DNA of 64,000 nucleotides, taken from assembly GCA_902362875.1 (NCBI GenBank), contig CABIYF010000002.1:62001-126000 (forward strand). Reading direction: 5' to 3'. A program made the position numbers and the translations under genes. The DNA comes from Eubacteriaceae bacterium (GTDB lineage Bacteria; Bacillota; Clostridia; Lachnospirales; Lachnospiraceae). Below are positions 1 through 9,800 of this stretch, in pieces; the stretch's first letter is position 1, and each line of letters begins with the position of its first letter. The notes below the pieces were generated by a model. It saw only the letters and a program-made list of their open reading frames with translations. It was not told where the DNA came from and did not search any database.

Positions 1-1
1 A

Positions 2-421
2 AAAATCATCACCGATTATGAACTGGATGTGCAATTTATTCTTTACGATCCGCATAATGCGTCAGCTTTCCTGACTGATCTGGAAGCATTGGGATTCGAC
101 AGCGTGGCTGTAACACAGTCAGCAAAGGCACTGAATGATGCAACGGTTGATTTCAAACTTGAAATTGAATCCGGAAATGTGGAACACGATGGAAACGCGA
201 TGATCAAATGGTCGATCGCGAATGCAAAGACAACTTCCAACAGTTTCGGAGAAATCAAGATCGACAAAGAGTATCAGACAGAACGAATCGACGTGATAGA
301 TGCGATTATTGACGCATGGACAGCTGCAATGAAAGGTGAAGTGAAACAGAATACAGCAGAATCGGTCGAAGAATGGCTGAAACTATATGAAGCAAGCAAG
401 AAAAAACAGGCGAGGGGGTGA
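2..421 (+). CDS. Phage terminase large subunit, C-terminal part (cut by window edge)
   Basis: The reading frame is open from base 2, so the gene starts upstream of the window; the GTG at 29 is internal. About 139 residues remain. They fit the C-terminal nuclease domain of a large terminase, which cuts phage DNA during packaging into proheads. The stretch DVIDAIIDAW near the end matches the last metal-binding Asp region of that domain. Its place directly before a portal gene (7-bp gap) is the standard terminase-portal order. The ATPase part is not visible, so the call rests on this motif and on synteny. Confidence 0.8.
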   Translation, partial: KIITDYELDVQFILYDPHNASAFLTDLEALGFDSVAVTQSAKALNDATVDFKLEIESGNVEHDGNAMIKWSIANAKTTSNSFGEIKIDKEYQTERIDVIDAIIDAWTAAMKGEVKQNTAESVEEWLKLYEASKKKQARG

Positions 422-427
422 TGCAGG

Positions 428-1843
428 TTGAATGTATGGCAGAAGTTCAAAGGATGGATTGCGAAAAAAATGAACTTCACCGTGGAAACATCGCCAGCGA
501 TGAAGGAAGAATCATTTCTTGAATGGCTTGGAGTGAAAAGAAAAAACAAGGATGTGATGGCGGAAGTAACGTACTTCACATGCTTGAAAATGATGTCTGA
601 AACGCTGGCAAAAATACCGTGGAAATATTATCAAAAAACAGACAAAGGGATCATTGAACCAGAATTGTCGGATGTTGCGAAACTGCTGAAAAACAGACCG
701 AATCCATTTATGACGCCCACAGCTTTCTGGAATGCTGTGGAGATGAACCGAAACCACTTCGGAAATGCGTATGTATATGTCAGGTCGAAGTTCAAAAGAA
801 AAAAATACGGCGGAGAATACAAAGTCATGGACTTGTGGATCATGCCGTCGAACTGCGTGCAGATCGTAGTGGATGATGAAGGATACTTCGGAGGAAGGGG
901 AAAGATCTGGTACGTCTACAACGATAAATACAGCGGGCAGCAATATGTGTTCGGGACAGATGAAGTCCTGCATTTCAAGACATCACACAGCTTGGATGGT
1001 ATTACGGGGCTTCCTGTGCAGGCAATATTGAAGACAACTGTGGAGGGCGCAGCGGCATCACAGGACTATCTGAACAGTTTATATGAAAGCGGACTGACTG
1101 GGAAAGCAACGCTGGAATACACAGGAGATCTGAACAAAGATTTGAAAGAAAAACTGGTGCAGGCATTTGAAGAATTCGGATCAGGTGCAAAAAATGCCGG
1201 AAAAATCATTCCGGTTCCACTTGGGATGAAACTGACGCCGCTGGATATTAAACTTTCGGACAGCCAGTTCATCGAATTAAAGAAATATTCAGCACTTCAG
1301 ATTGCAGCTGCATTCGGAATCAAGCCGAATCAGATCAATGATTATACAAAATCTTCGTACAGCAACAGCGAAATGCAGCAGTTGTCATTCCTGACAGATA
1401 CGATGCTTTTTGTGTTAAAGCAGTACGAAGAAGAAGTCAATTATAAGTTATTGACAGATGAAGAAGCCTTCAGCGAAGGAAAATATTACAAACTGAATGA
1501 AAAAGTTCTGCTAAGAACTGACAGCAAGACACAGATGGAGATTTTCGCAACAGGTGTCCAGAATGGAATTCAAAAAGTGAATGAATGCCGACGAAAACTG
1601 GATCTGATGGATGCAGAAGGCGGTGATCAGCTGATCGTGAACGGAAATTATATTCCGATCACAGAAGTTGGAAAGCAGTACGAAAAAGCGGGAAATGCAC
1701 AGCAGCAAAGCGTGCTTCCTATACAGCCGGAAACGGATCAGAAAACGCAGAAGGATCTGGAAGAAGGAGATCAGGCAGACACGACCGGAACAGAACCTGA
1801 TGAAAAAGAATCGCAGGAAGGAGGGGAAAACGATGAAGAATAA
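428..1843 (+). CDS. HK97-family portal protein
   Basis: Protein of 471 aa that would form the dodecameric ring at the unique capsid vertex through which DNA enters and leaves. The N-terminal pattern (VTYFTCLKMMSETLAKIPW, then RPNPFMTPTAFW) is typical of HK97-type portals. The last ~60 residues are acidic and low in complexity. The best start is a TTG at 428, about 9 nt after a GAGGGGG ribosome-binding site; the ATG at 421 is in another frame. The 3' end overlaps the protease gene by 11 bp, which suggests translational coupling. Length is normal for the family. Confidence 0.9.
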   Translation: MNVWQKFKGWIAKKMNFTVETSPAMKEESFLEWLGVKRKNKDVMAEVTYFTCLKMMSETLAKIPWKYYQKTDKGIIEPELSDVAKLLKNRPNPFMTPTAFWNAVEMNRNHFGNAYVYVRSKFKRKKYGGEYKVMDLWIMPSNCVQIVVDDEGYFGGRGKIWYVYNDKYSGQQYVFGTDEVLHFKTSHSLDGITGLPVQAILKTTVEGAAASQDYLNSLYESGLTGKATLEYTGDLNKDLKEKLVQAFEEFGSGAKNAGKIIPVPLGMKLTPLDIKLSDSQFIELKKYSALQIAAAFGIKPNQINDYTKSSYSNSEMQQLSFLTDTMLFVLKQYEEEVNYKLLTDEEAFSEGKYYKLNEKVLLRTDSKTQMEIFATGVQNGIQKVNECRRKLDLMDAEGGDQLIVNGNYIPITEVGKQYEKAGNAQQQSVLPIQPETDQKTQKDLEEGDQADTTGTEPDEKESQEGGENDEE

Positions 1844-2591
1844 ATTCAATTTTTCACGGAGAAATCCAAAAACAAAGAAGATTGAAAATACTGGATTTAT
1901 GGAATTCAGAAATGTATCGAATAATGCAGCAGACCTGTATATATACGGTGACATTGTTTCTTCAACATGGGAAGCATGGTGCGATGAAGATACATGCCCG
2001 CAGGATATATCGGATTTTATGAATCAGATTGAACCGGGGGCTGAACTGACGGTGTACATCAACAGTGGCGGTGGTGACGTATTTGCCGGGATAGCGATTC
2101 ACAGCATTTTATCACGGCATACCGGACATAAAACAGGCATCGTGGACGGAATGGCTGCGTCGATCGCATCCGTGATCCTGATGGCTTGTGATTCGATTGT
2201 AATGTCATCGGGAGCGCAGATCATGATTCACAAACCGCTGTCATGGGCATATGGAAATGCGGATGATTTTCAGCGGCTGATCAGTGAACTGGATAAATGT
2301 CAGAAAAGCATCACGGACATATATATGGGACGAGTGAAAGAAGGCGTGACAGAAGAACAAGTCACAGATCTGATCAATGCCGAAACATGGATGACGGCAG
2401 AGGAAGCAAAGGAAATCTTCGATGTGCAGATCGAAGAACGTCCAGCGGTCGCCGCCTGTGTTGGCTGGATGATGGAGAATTTCAAAAAAGCACCAGAAGG
2501 CATTAAAACACAAAGCGCAGATGATGTGACGGCGAAGATTACAGCCGAAGAAGAAGCAATCATCGAAGAAATGGAACTTTTCGGAATCTAA
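1833..2591 (+). CDS. ClpP-like prohead maturation protease
   Basis: Protein of 252 aa, started at the ATG at 1833 because it follows GGAGGGG closely; an upstream extension in the same frame runs inside the portal gene. It is a serine peptidase of the ClpP/S49 type that trims capsid protein or scaffold during head maturation. Visible motifs are the oxyanion-loop INSGGGDVFAG, the nucleophile region GMAASIASV and the His region IMIHKPLSWA. It lies between portal and capsid genes, the canonical place. It probably also acts on the N-terminal scaffold-like region of the next protein. Confidence 0.9.
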   Translation: MKNKFNFSRRNPKTKKIENTGFMEFRNVSNNAADLYIYGDIVSSTWEAWCDEDTCPQDISDFMNQIEPGAELTVYINSGGGDVFAGIAIHSILSRHTGHKTGIVDGMAASIASVILMACDSIVMSSGAQIMIHKPLSWAYGNADDFQRLISELDKCQKSITDIYMGRVKEGVTEEQVTDLINAETWMTAEEAKEIFDVQIEERPAVAACVGWMMENFKKAPEGIKTQSADDVTAKITAEEEAIIEEMELFGI

Positions 2592-2604
2592 GGAGGAAAA
2601 CAGA

Positions 2605-3846
2605 ATGAGCAAAGCAGCAAGGGCATTGCTGAAGAAGATCAATGACAAGAAAAATGCGATCAGAGGTCTTCAGGGGCAGGGAAAAACACAGGAAATGAAG
2701 GATCAGATGGCGGAACTTCGTGAGATGCAGGAAGAATTCGACATGCTGATGGAAATGGAAGAAGACGATGACGATGGTATCAAGGATTCTTTGCACAATG
2801 GGAAGGCGAAGGAAATTGAAGATGGTCAGAAGTCTAAAAAGTACAGCAAAGCGCAGGTGTGCAAAGCGTTTGTAAACAGGATCGTATATGGTCTTCGTAA
2901 ACGTGCTATGCCGGAAGAAGATCAGGAGATCATGGACAGCTTCAAAAACATGATGAAGGAAGACGTAGACGAGGATGGAGGTTTTACGGTTCCGGAGGAT
3001 GTAAGCACAGACATCATTGAACTGCGCCGTACAGAAAACGATCTGGAACAGTACGTCAATGTCGAAAAGGTAGCGACAATGAGTGGATCCCGTGTGATCG
3101 AAGTTGATGCAGACAGTACACCTTGGGGCGACGTGGATGAAGGTGGAGAATTCGGAGAGGAAGAAACACCGAACCTGAAACAGATCAAGTATGCAATCAA
3201 GAAAAAGGGCGGAATTCTGAAGACAACACGCGAACTGCTTCAGGACACTGCTACGAATATCCTTGCATATCTGAATAAGTGGATCGCAAAGAAGTCAAGA
3301 GCGACAAGAAATGCTGCAATTCTGAATGTGATTAACACAATCACAAAAGGAAAAGAAGTTGCGGTTGCGACTTTTGATGATTTCAAAGATGTATTCAACG
3401 TGAAGCTGGATCCGGCGATTGCAGTAAGTTCTATTGTATTGACGAATCAGGATGGCTTTAACTACATGGACAAGCTGAAGGATAAGGATAGCAAGTACAT
3501 CATGCAGCCGGATCCGACAGATGCAACAAAGACACTTCTTTTTGGCAAGTATCCGGTAAAGGTTGTGAGCAATAAGACACTGAAAAGCACAAATGTATTA
3601 AAAGGCGGAACAGGATCTGACAAAAACGATGTGACTGGCTACAAATATCCGGTATACATGGGAGATCTGAAGGAAGCTGTTACCTTGTTTGACCGTGAGA
3701 AAATGACGATCGAACTTTCTACTGAAGCGGGAGATCTGTGGGCGAAGGATCTGACGGGAATCAAGGTTCGTGACAGATTTGACGTTCAGTCTGTCGATGA
3801 AACTGCGGTTGTTAAAGGAGAAATCAGCGTTGCTGTGGCTGGCTAA
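2605..3846 (+). CDS. HK97-fold major capsid protein
   Basis: Protein of 413 aa preceded by AAGGAGG. The first ~110 residues are highly charged and predicted coiled coil (MKDQMAELREMQEEFDMLME), like the delta domain that acts as an internal scaffold and is removed by the prohead protease. The rest, from about DEDGGFTVPEDVSTDI, is the capsid shell domain, with the typical stretch TLLFGKYPVKVVSNK and a C-terminal region ending in a beta-rich tail. Position after the protease and before the connector genes supports the call. No frameshift or decoration domain is seen. Confidence 0.9.
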   Translation: MSKAARALLKKINDKKNAIRGLQGQGKTQEMKDQMAELREMQEEFDMLMEMEEDDDDGIKDSLHNGKAKEIEDGQKSKKYSKAQVCKAFVNRIVYGLRKRAMPEEDQEIMDSFKNMMKEDVDEDGGFTVPEDVSTDIIELRRTENDLEQYVNVEKVATMSGSRVIEVDADSTPWGDVDEGGEFGEEETPNLKQIKYAIKKKGGILKTTRELLQDTATNILAYLNKWIAKKSRATRNAAILNVINTITKGKEVAVATFDDFKDVFNVKLDPAIAVSSIVLTNQDGFNYMDKLKDKDSKYIMQPDPTDATKTLLFGKYPVKVVSNKTLKSTNVLKGGTGSDKNDVTGYKYPVYMGDLKEAVTLFDREKMTIELSTEAGDLWAKDLTGIKVRDRFDVQSVDETAVVKGEISVAVAG

Positions 3847-3866
3847 CAAAAAAGGGGCGTGATGAT

Positions 3867-4154
3867 ATGAGCCTAAAGGAATTGAAACAGTATCTGCGCG
3901 TCGATTATACAGACGATGACAGCATGATCGAACTAATGCATGATGCTGTCATCGACGAAATGAAGGAACTGATTCCGTCATTCGATCCGGAAAAGCCAAC
4001 AAATAGGCAGAAAATACTGATCTGTTCGTATGTGAAGGAATTATACGATCACAGGGATCGAATGTACAACAACGGGAAAATCACATCTGATTCAACGGAA
4101 CGCATCAGGTACGCGATTCAGTCAATGATGCTGAAAGAAACGTTAAGGGGATAG
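3867..4154 (+). CDS. Head-tail connector protein (gp6-like)
   Basis: Small protein of 95 aa with the family opening MSLKELKQYLRVDYTDDDSM and a helical body (MIELMHDAVIDEMKELI). HK97 gp6-type proteins form a ring below the portal and connect it to the tail. The gene follows GGGGCGTGATG and lies 1 bp before the next gene. Assignment is from the opening motif plus position; sequence conservation in this family is low. Confidence 0.8.
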   Translation: MSLKELKQYLRVDYTDDDSMIELMHDAVIDEMKELIPSFDPEKPTNRQKILICSYVKELYDHRDRMYNNGKITSDSTERIRYAIQSMMLKETLRG

Positions 4155-4155
4155 C

Positions 4156-4479
4156 ATGGCAACAGCAAGGATCAAATTTTATAAGCGAAACAAAAGTCTG
4201 GAAAACGGACGGCAGCAGGAAAAAGAACCGACACTGTTTTATGAAGCATGGTGTGAGATCAGAAACCTTTACGGGCAGGAATTGTACGAAGCACTGGATG
4301 TCAGGCTGGAAAATGCAATCGTATTTGAAGTGAGATATTGCAGACGTATAAAAGAGATTAAAGTACATGCAAAAGATTTCTTGATCGAATTTGAAGGCGA
4401 CAGATATGACATTTATGCAACGGATTTCAAACAAAATGACATGCAGTATGTGCAACTGAAAGCCAACAGACACGACTGA
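4156..4479 (+). CDS. Head-tail joining / head closure protein
   Basis: Protein of 107 aa of the SPP1 gp16 / phage head-tail joining type. The pattern LFYEAWCEIRNLYGQELYEA and IEFEGDRYDIYATDF resembles the beta-barrel stopper protein that closes the capsid after packaging. It starts one base after the connector gene ends, so the two are probably translationally coupled. The function rests on order in the morphogenesis operon and on moderate motif similarity. Confidence 0.75.
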   Translation: MATARIKFYKRNKSLENGRQQEKEPTLFYEAWCEIRNLYGQELYEALDVRLENAIVFEVRYCRRIKEIKVHAKDFLIEFEGDRYDIYATDFKQNDMQYVQLKANRHD

Positions 4480-4494
4480 CAGGAGGAAATAGAG

Positions 4495-4926
4495 ATGGAA
4501 ATATCGTTCCGATTTGAAGGATTTGAGGAAGTACAGCGTGGTGTGGAAGCCCTGTCGTCAAGTGCTGAAATCGGAGCGATCAATAAAAAAATATTTCAGA
4601 GATCCGCCGATATTACAGAACCGAAGATGAAAGCACACATGGCAAGATCTGCTGACAATTCGAAGTCAGGACGGAATGGATACAGACCGCCGGGACATGC
4701 GCGGGACAACATTCCTAAGAAGGTAACGACCAAAAAAGGCGAAGTCGGATGGGAATTGAATGGCGACGCGCAAAACTGGTTTTACATGAAGTTTGTGGAG
4801 TGGGGGACATCGAAAATGCCGCCGCGGGACTTCCTGAACAATACGAAATCGGAGTGTGAAAGTGAATATCACATGATAGCTGATCAAGAGTACCAGAAAG
4901 CATTAAACGAAAAACTGGGAGGATAA
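4495..4926 (+). CDS. HK97 gp10-like tail component
   Basis: Protein of 143 aa with the HK97-gp10 signature: an N-terminal FRFEGFEEVQRGVEALSSS, a central basic region with GYRPPGHARDNIP, and a C-terminal WGTSKMPPRDFL stretch that is very characteristic. These proteins sit at the neck or take part in tail completion of siphophages. A good ribosome-binding site (CAGGAGGAAA) precedes the ATG. It is the fourth gene of the connector set, as in other siphophages. Confidence 0.85.
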   Translation: MEISFRFEGFEEVQRGVEALSSSAEIGAINKKIFQRSADITEPKMKAHMARSADNSKSGRNGYRPPGHARDNIPKKVTTKKGEVGWELNGDAQNWFYMKFVEWGTSKMPPRDFLNNTKSECESEYHMIADQEYQKALNEKLGG

Positions 4927-4930
4927 AACA

Positions 4931-5287
4931 GTGGATGTTATTGGATTGGCAGCGGAAGCATTGAAGCCGATTTCGGATGAAGGAACAATCGTACAGCAAG
5001 GATGGTATGACGAAAGCCTGAAACGGCTTCATGTGACACTGTGGAAGCTACGAGACACAGAAGATGCACATTCAGATGATGAATGTGAAATTGAAGCAGC
5101 AAGCATACAAGTGAATATCTGGTCGCGGAGCGATCAGCAGACGCTTGTGAAAAGAATAAAAAGACTGATGAAGAAAAACGGATTTCTATTTCAGGAAGGA
5201 AATGATCAGACTGAAACAGATACGGGGATCTTTATCAATGCGATGCGATTTTTAATTTTGAAAGAAGCAGAGGAAACGGAGGAATAA
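4931..5287 (+). CDS. Tail terminator / tail completion protein
   Basis: Protein of 118 aa starting at a GTG (4931) after GGAGGATAAAACA, 4 bp beyond the previous stop. It holds a beta-rich central region (IEAASIQVNIWSR) and a C-terminal strand (FINAMRFLILKEAEE) as in gpU-like tail terminators, which cap the tail tube and join it to the head. The role is inferred from the position between the gp10-like gene and the major tail protein, because this family is poorly conserved. Confidence 0.7.
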   Translation: MDVIGLAAEALKPISDEGTIVQQGWYDESLKRLHVTLWKLRDTEDAHSDDECEIEAASIQVNIWSRSDQQTLVKRIKRLMKKNGFLFQEGNDQTETDTGIFINAMRFLILKEAEETEE

Positions 5288-5289
5288 AC

Positions 5290-5901
5290 ATGGCAGGAGA
5301 AAAAGAAAAGATCGTGCGAAGCAGGACTGTATCGTTCAGAGATATTCATATCGCAAAAGTTACAACGAATACAGAAACAGAATACACGGCAGAAACACCG
5401 TCAAAGCTGGCACGCGCGATCACGGGAAAGATCAGCGATGAATTTGAAACTGAAAAAATTTACAGTGATGATTCGGTTGAAGATGTAAACATGTCATATA
5501 AAGGGACAAGTGTGGAACTGGAAGTGAACAGTTTGGCACCGCAGGATAAGTCGCAGGTGTTCGGGCATCTGTATGAAAAAGGCTTCCTGATTAAGACGAA
5601 GGATGACAAAGCACCGGAACTTGCGCTTGGATGGCGTGCGAAGAAGCTGAATGGCAAGTATGAATTCAAATGGCTGTACTGTGGAAGATTCGGTCAGGGA
5701 TTTGAAGATAATTACGAAACAGAAGGGGAAACAAAAACAACGCAGACAGCAACATTGAAGGGCGATTTTTATGCCCGTCAGATGGATGGAAGATATGAAT
5801 GCAGCGTTGATGAAAGCAATCTTCTTGCGGAACATACAGAAGCAGCGGCAGCGATCAAAGACTGGTTTTCAAAAGTTCAGGAAAAACCGGATGCAGCATA
5901 A
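5290..5901 (+). CDS. Major tail tube protein (phi13-type)
   Basis: Protein of 203 aa. Short, beta-rich and neutral, with the phi13-type start (FRDIHIAKVT, then YTAETPSKLARAITGKI) and central ELALGWRAKKLNGKYEFKWL. It would polymerise as rings into the non-contractile tail tube around the tape measure. It is followed by the tail chaperone pair and then the tape-measure gene, which is the fixed order in siphophages. No Ig-like extension at the C-terminus. Confidence 0.88.
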   Translation: MAGEKEKIVRSRTVSFRDIHIAKVTTNTETEYTAETPSKLARAITGKISDEFETEKIYSDDSVEDVNMSYKGTSVELEVNSLAPQDKSQVFGHLYEKGFLIKTKDDKAPELALGWRAKKLNGKYEFKWLYCGRFGQGFEDNYETEGETKTTQTATLKGDFYARQMDGRYECSVDESNLLAEHTEAAAAIKDWFSKVQEKPDAA

Positions 5902-5918
5902 AACAGGAGGGAAAAGAA

Positions 5919-6269
5919 ATGGCAGCAGCTAAAACAAAGAAAAGATCAATTATCATCGGCAACAAAGAATATACGATGCCGCAGAAGATGTCCACGATGG
6001 CATATTTGCGCTATCTGGAAGTGCGCGACAGCATTATGGACACAGAAGCGAAACAGGCGTTGTACACAAGACAGCAGTTCATGGATATGATGGACGTTAT
6101 TGTTGAAATGTACGGAAACCAGTTCACAACAGATGACATGCTGGATGCTGAAACCGGAATGACACCGGATTCGATCGTGATGGAATTTGCATTGATGGAT
6201 GTATCAGTGGGTGAAAAGGTTGATAAAAGAACGGAAGACTTCGCGAAAAATTTTACAAATGGCAAGTGA
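5919..6269 (+). CDS. Tail assembly chaperone, G-like product
   Basis: Protein of 116 aa between the major tail protein and the tape measure, the place of lambda G/T-type chaperones, which coat the tape measure during tail tube assembly. The core reads IIIGNKEYTMPQKMSTMAYL followed by mostly helical sequence. A good ribosome-binding site (AGGAGGGAAA) precedes the ATG. The codons just before the stop contain a possible -1 slippery heptamer (6248-6254) that would join this product to the next frame. The short form would be the abundant product. Confidence 0.8.
   Translation: MAAAKTKKRSIIIGNKEYTMPQKMSTMAYLRYLEVRDSIMDTEAKQALYTRQQFMDMMDVIVEMYGNQFTTDDMLDAETGMTPDSIVMEFALMDVSVGEKVDKRTEDFAKNFTNGK
6248..6254 (+). 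promoter_or_regulatory. Candidate -1 ribosomal frameshift site (A AAT TTT)
   Basis: In the zero frame the codons are gcg aaa aat ttt aca, so A-AAT-TTT fits the X XXY YYZ slippery pattern. A -1 slip continues as tac aaa tgg caa gtg atg, exactly in the frame of the next gene and without a stop. The fused product would have about 288 residues (112 from the first frame plus 176). Programmed frameshifting here is conserved in many siphophage tail chaperone genes. No stimulatory structure was worked out. Confidence 0.65.
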
Positions 6270-6784
6270 TGCCAGAACTGATCTTGTCGTGTGGACACAA
6301 AGAATATGTCTGCACGACGATTTCAGTGGAAATGTATCGCAGATATACGGAAATCATGGAACGGAATGACAGTGATTCGATCAGTGATGCTTTTGAAGCG
6401 AATACGAAGATCTTAATGACAGTATTCGGAGCAAGACAGCGGGAGGTGGAAGAAGCCGATCCGGAAGATGTATTGTCAGCTGTGAAAGAAATCCATTTCA
6501 TGATGCAGGATGTGATCACGAAGAAATTTCTGGATCTTAATCCAGAACATCCTGAAAAGATACAGAAAGAAAAATCTGCTTTCGACGAATATGACGAAGA
6601 AAATGGATATAACGATGAAGATCCGGGTGAAAACCTGTGGAAGATATGCAGGGAAAATGTGGATCGGATAGTGAAGATCTGTATCAATCTTATGAAAAAC
6701 TCATATCAGCAGTGCATAGAAGCGGACATCATGAGCCTTTTAGATCATGCGGCATTCGAGATTAGGACGGTCGATGAGAAGTAA
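6266..6784 (+). CDS. Tail assembly chaperone, T-like frame
   Basis: Frame of 172 codons overlapping the G-like stop (GTG at 6266, ATG at 6269). No Shine-Dalgarno sequence lies before these codons, so expression by -1 frameshifting from 6248-6254 is more likely than a separate start; stop-start reinitiation is the alternative. Its N-terminal region (CGHKEYVCTTISVEMYRRY) resembles the G-like product (GNKEYTMPQKMSTMAYLRY) by eye, so the two may be distant duplicates. The C-terminal part is acidic and helical. It would recruit the tape-measure protein during tail assembly. Confidence 0.75.
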   Translation: MMPELILSCGHKEYVCTTISVEMYRRYTEIMERNDSDSISDAFEANTKILMTVFGARQREVEEADPEDVLSAVKEIHFMMQDVITKKFLDLNPEHPEKIQKEKSAFDEYDEENGYNDEDPGENLWKICRENVDRIVKICINLMKNSYQQCIEADIMSLLDHAAFEIRTVDEK

Positions 6785-6801
6785 AGAAAGGAACGCGAAA
6801 C

Positions 6802-9800
6802 ATGGCTAAGACCTTAATTGAGATTAGGGCAGAAACGTCGCAGTATCAGCAGGCGATGCGTCAGGCAGCAGCAGAGATGAAAAACCTGACAGCACAGCAT
6901 TCGCTGGCTGCGGCACAAGCAAAGTTAAGCGGATCCGCGCAGGACGCCCTGCGTGCAAGAGTGACCGAACTGACATCGAAGATAGATGTTCAAAAGGGGA
7001 TCGTGCAACAGAATGGACAACAGTATGACAACTTAAAACAGAAGTTGGAACTGCAAAAAACAGCGCACGATCAGCTGAAGACAAAGGTTGAAGCAGCAAA
7101 AAAAGCATATGAAGATAGTGCGAAAGCGACAGGCGAAGACAGCGAAGAAACACAGAAGCTGAAGGCAGAATATGAAAAGTTGTCTTCGCAGCTGTCCACC
7201 AGTGAAAGCCAGATCACAAAAACAGAAACAGCGATCACGAAGCAGGAAGCGGCAGTGAATCAGTCGAAAGCTGCACTGACTGAAATGGAAGCGGAATTGA
7301 AAAATGTGAACGCAGAACTTGCGCGTGCGCCGTTTGATGAATATGCAGCAAAAGCAGAAAAGGTTGGCGGCACATTAACGAGTGTGGGGCAGAAACTTCT
7401 TCCGTTATCGACCGGTATTGCAGGGCTTGGAGTTGCGGCTGTTAAGACGACAGCGGATTTTGACAGTGAAATGTCGAAAGTATCAGCAATTTCCGGAGCA
7501 ACAGGAACGGATCTTGATAAACTGCGAGGAAAAGCCCGTGAAATGGGCGCAAAAACAAAGTTCAGCGCATCAGAAGCTGCACAGGGGATGCAGTACATGG
7601 CGATGGCTGGATGGAAGACGCAGGACATGATGGACGGCTTGGAGGGCATCATGAATCTTGCGGCAGCATCAGGAGAAGATCTTGCATCGACATCCGACAT
7701 CGTAACAGATGCCCTGACCGCCTTCGGACTTTCGGCAAAAGATTCCAGTCATTTTTCTGATATTTTGGCGGCAGCATCATCGAATGCAAATACCAACGTG
7801 TCGATGATGGGTGAAACGTTTAAATACGCAGCCCCGGTTCTCGGATCGTTAGGATACACAGCAGAAGATGCTGCGCTTGCGATCGGATTGATGGCAAATG
7901 CAGGTATCAAGTCCAGCCAGGCGGGAACAGCTTTGCGAGGAGCCATCACGAACCTTGCGAAGCCAACAGATACTGTCGCGGCTGCGATGGATAAGTATGG
8001 AATATCATTGACAGATAGTTCCGGTAAGATGCTTTCGCTGCGTGAACTGATGGAACAGCTGCGGCAGAAGCTGGGTGGACTGTCAGAAGCGGAACAGGCA
8101 CAGGCAGCAGCGGCATTATTCGGAAAGGAAGCAATGTCCGGAATGCTGGCGATCATAAACGGATCAGATAAAGATTTTGAGAAGCTGGCAGGAGCGATCG
8201 ACAACTGCGATGGATCATCTGAAAAGATGGCAAACACAATGAATGACAATCTTCAGGGACAGATCACGATCCTGATGTCACAGCTTCAGGAACTTGCTAT
8301 CAGCTTCGGGGAAATTCTGATGCCAAAAATCCGTGATATTGTGACACATATTCAGAACTTTGTGGACAAACTGAATGCAATGGACGAAGGACAAAAAGAA
8401 ACAATTCTTCGCATCGGAATGTTTGTGGCAGCACTTGCACCGATGCTGATGGGATTGGGGAAAGTGATCACGTTCAGCGCAAATGTATCACGCGCACTTG
8501 GAACGCTGTCAGCCGGACTTGTAAAAGCAGGCGGATTTTCAGGAGTATTCACGAAAGCACTGGGATTGATTACATCACCAGCGGCGATTGTAGTGGGAGT
8601 GATTGCAGCAATTACAGCAGTCATTATTCATTTATGGAATACGAATGAGGATTTCAGAAATACGATCACGGCGATCTGGCAGAAAATCAAAGATGCATTC
8701 ACAACATTTGCAGCAGGAATCAGTGAAAGACTGTCAGCGTTAGGAATTACATTCAGCGACGTGACGTCAGCAATAAAAACAATCTGGGACGGATTCTGTA
8801 ATTTGCTTGCACCAGTGTTGGAAGCTGCCTTCAGTACGATTGCAATCGCATTACAAACAGCTTTCAATGTCATTCTTGGAATATGGGATGTATTTTCTGC
8901 TGTATTCAGTGGCGACTGGTCTGGTGCGTGGGAAGCTATAAAAGGAATTTTTTCAAGCATCTGGGATGGTCTGAAAGAATATTTTTCAACAATAATCGGA
9001 GCAGTCAAAGGTGTAGCGGATGTTTTTCTTGGATGGTTTGGAACTAACTGGGAAACTGTCTGGAATGGAGTGAAAACCTTTTTTGAAGGAATCTGGAACG
9101 GAATTTCTTCGTTTTTTGAAGGAATCTGGAATGGGATTTCAACATTCTGCACAACGGTGTGGAATGGAATTGTTACAAACGTGACGGCGTTCTGCACGAC
9201 CGTACACGATACGATCAGCACAATCTTTAATGCTGTGAAAGATGTCGTGTCTAATGTGTGGGAAACAATAAAGAATGTGGTTCAGGTTGCGATCATGTTC
9301 ATAGTGGAAGTTGTCAAAGCAGCATTTGAATTGATAACCGTACCGTTCCGGTTTATCTGGGAAAATTGTCGAGATACGATCATAAGCGTATGGGAAACAA
9401 TCAAAAGCGCGGTACAGACAGCAATCAATTTTGTGAAAGATAATATCATCACGCCAGTGATGAATGCGATCAGCGCAACGATCACGACGGTATGGAATGC
9501 GATTCAGACGACATTCACGACAGTGATAAATGCAATAAAGTCTGCGGTACAGACGGCATGGAATTTCATGAAGGATAATGTGGTCACACCAGTGATGAAT
9601 GCGATCAGCACAACGATCTCGACGGTGTGGAACACCATTAAAACAACATTCACGACAGTGATAAATGCAATAAAGTCCGCGGTACAGACGGCATGGAATT
9701 TCATGAAAAACAGCGTGATCACGCCAGTAATGAATGGAATAAAAACAGTCATCACAACAGTGTGGAATGCGATCAAAACGGCGGTGCAGACTGTCGTAAA

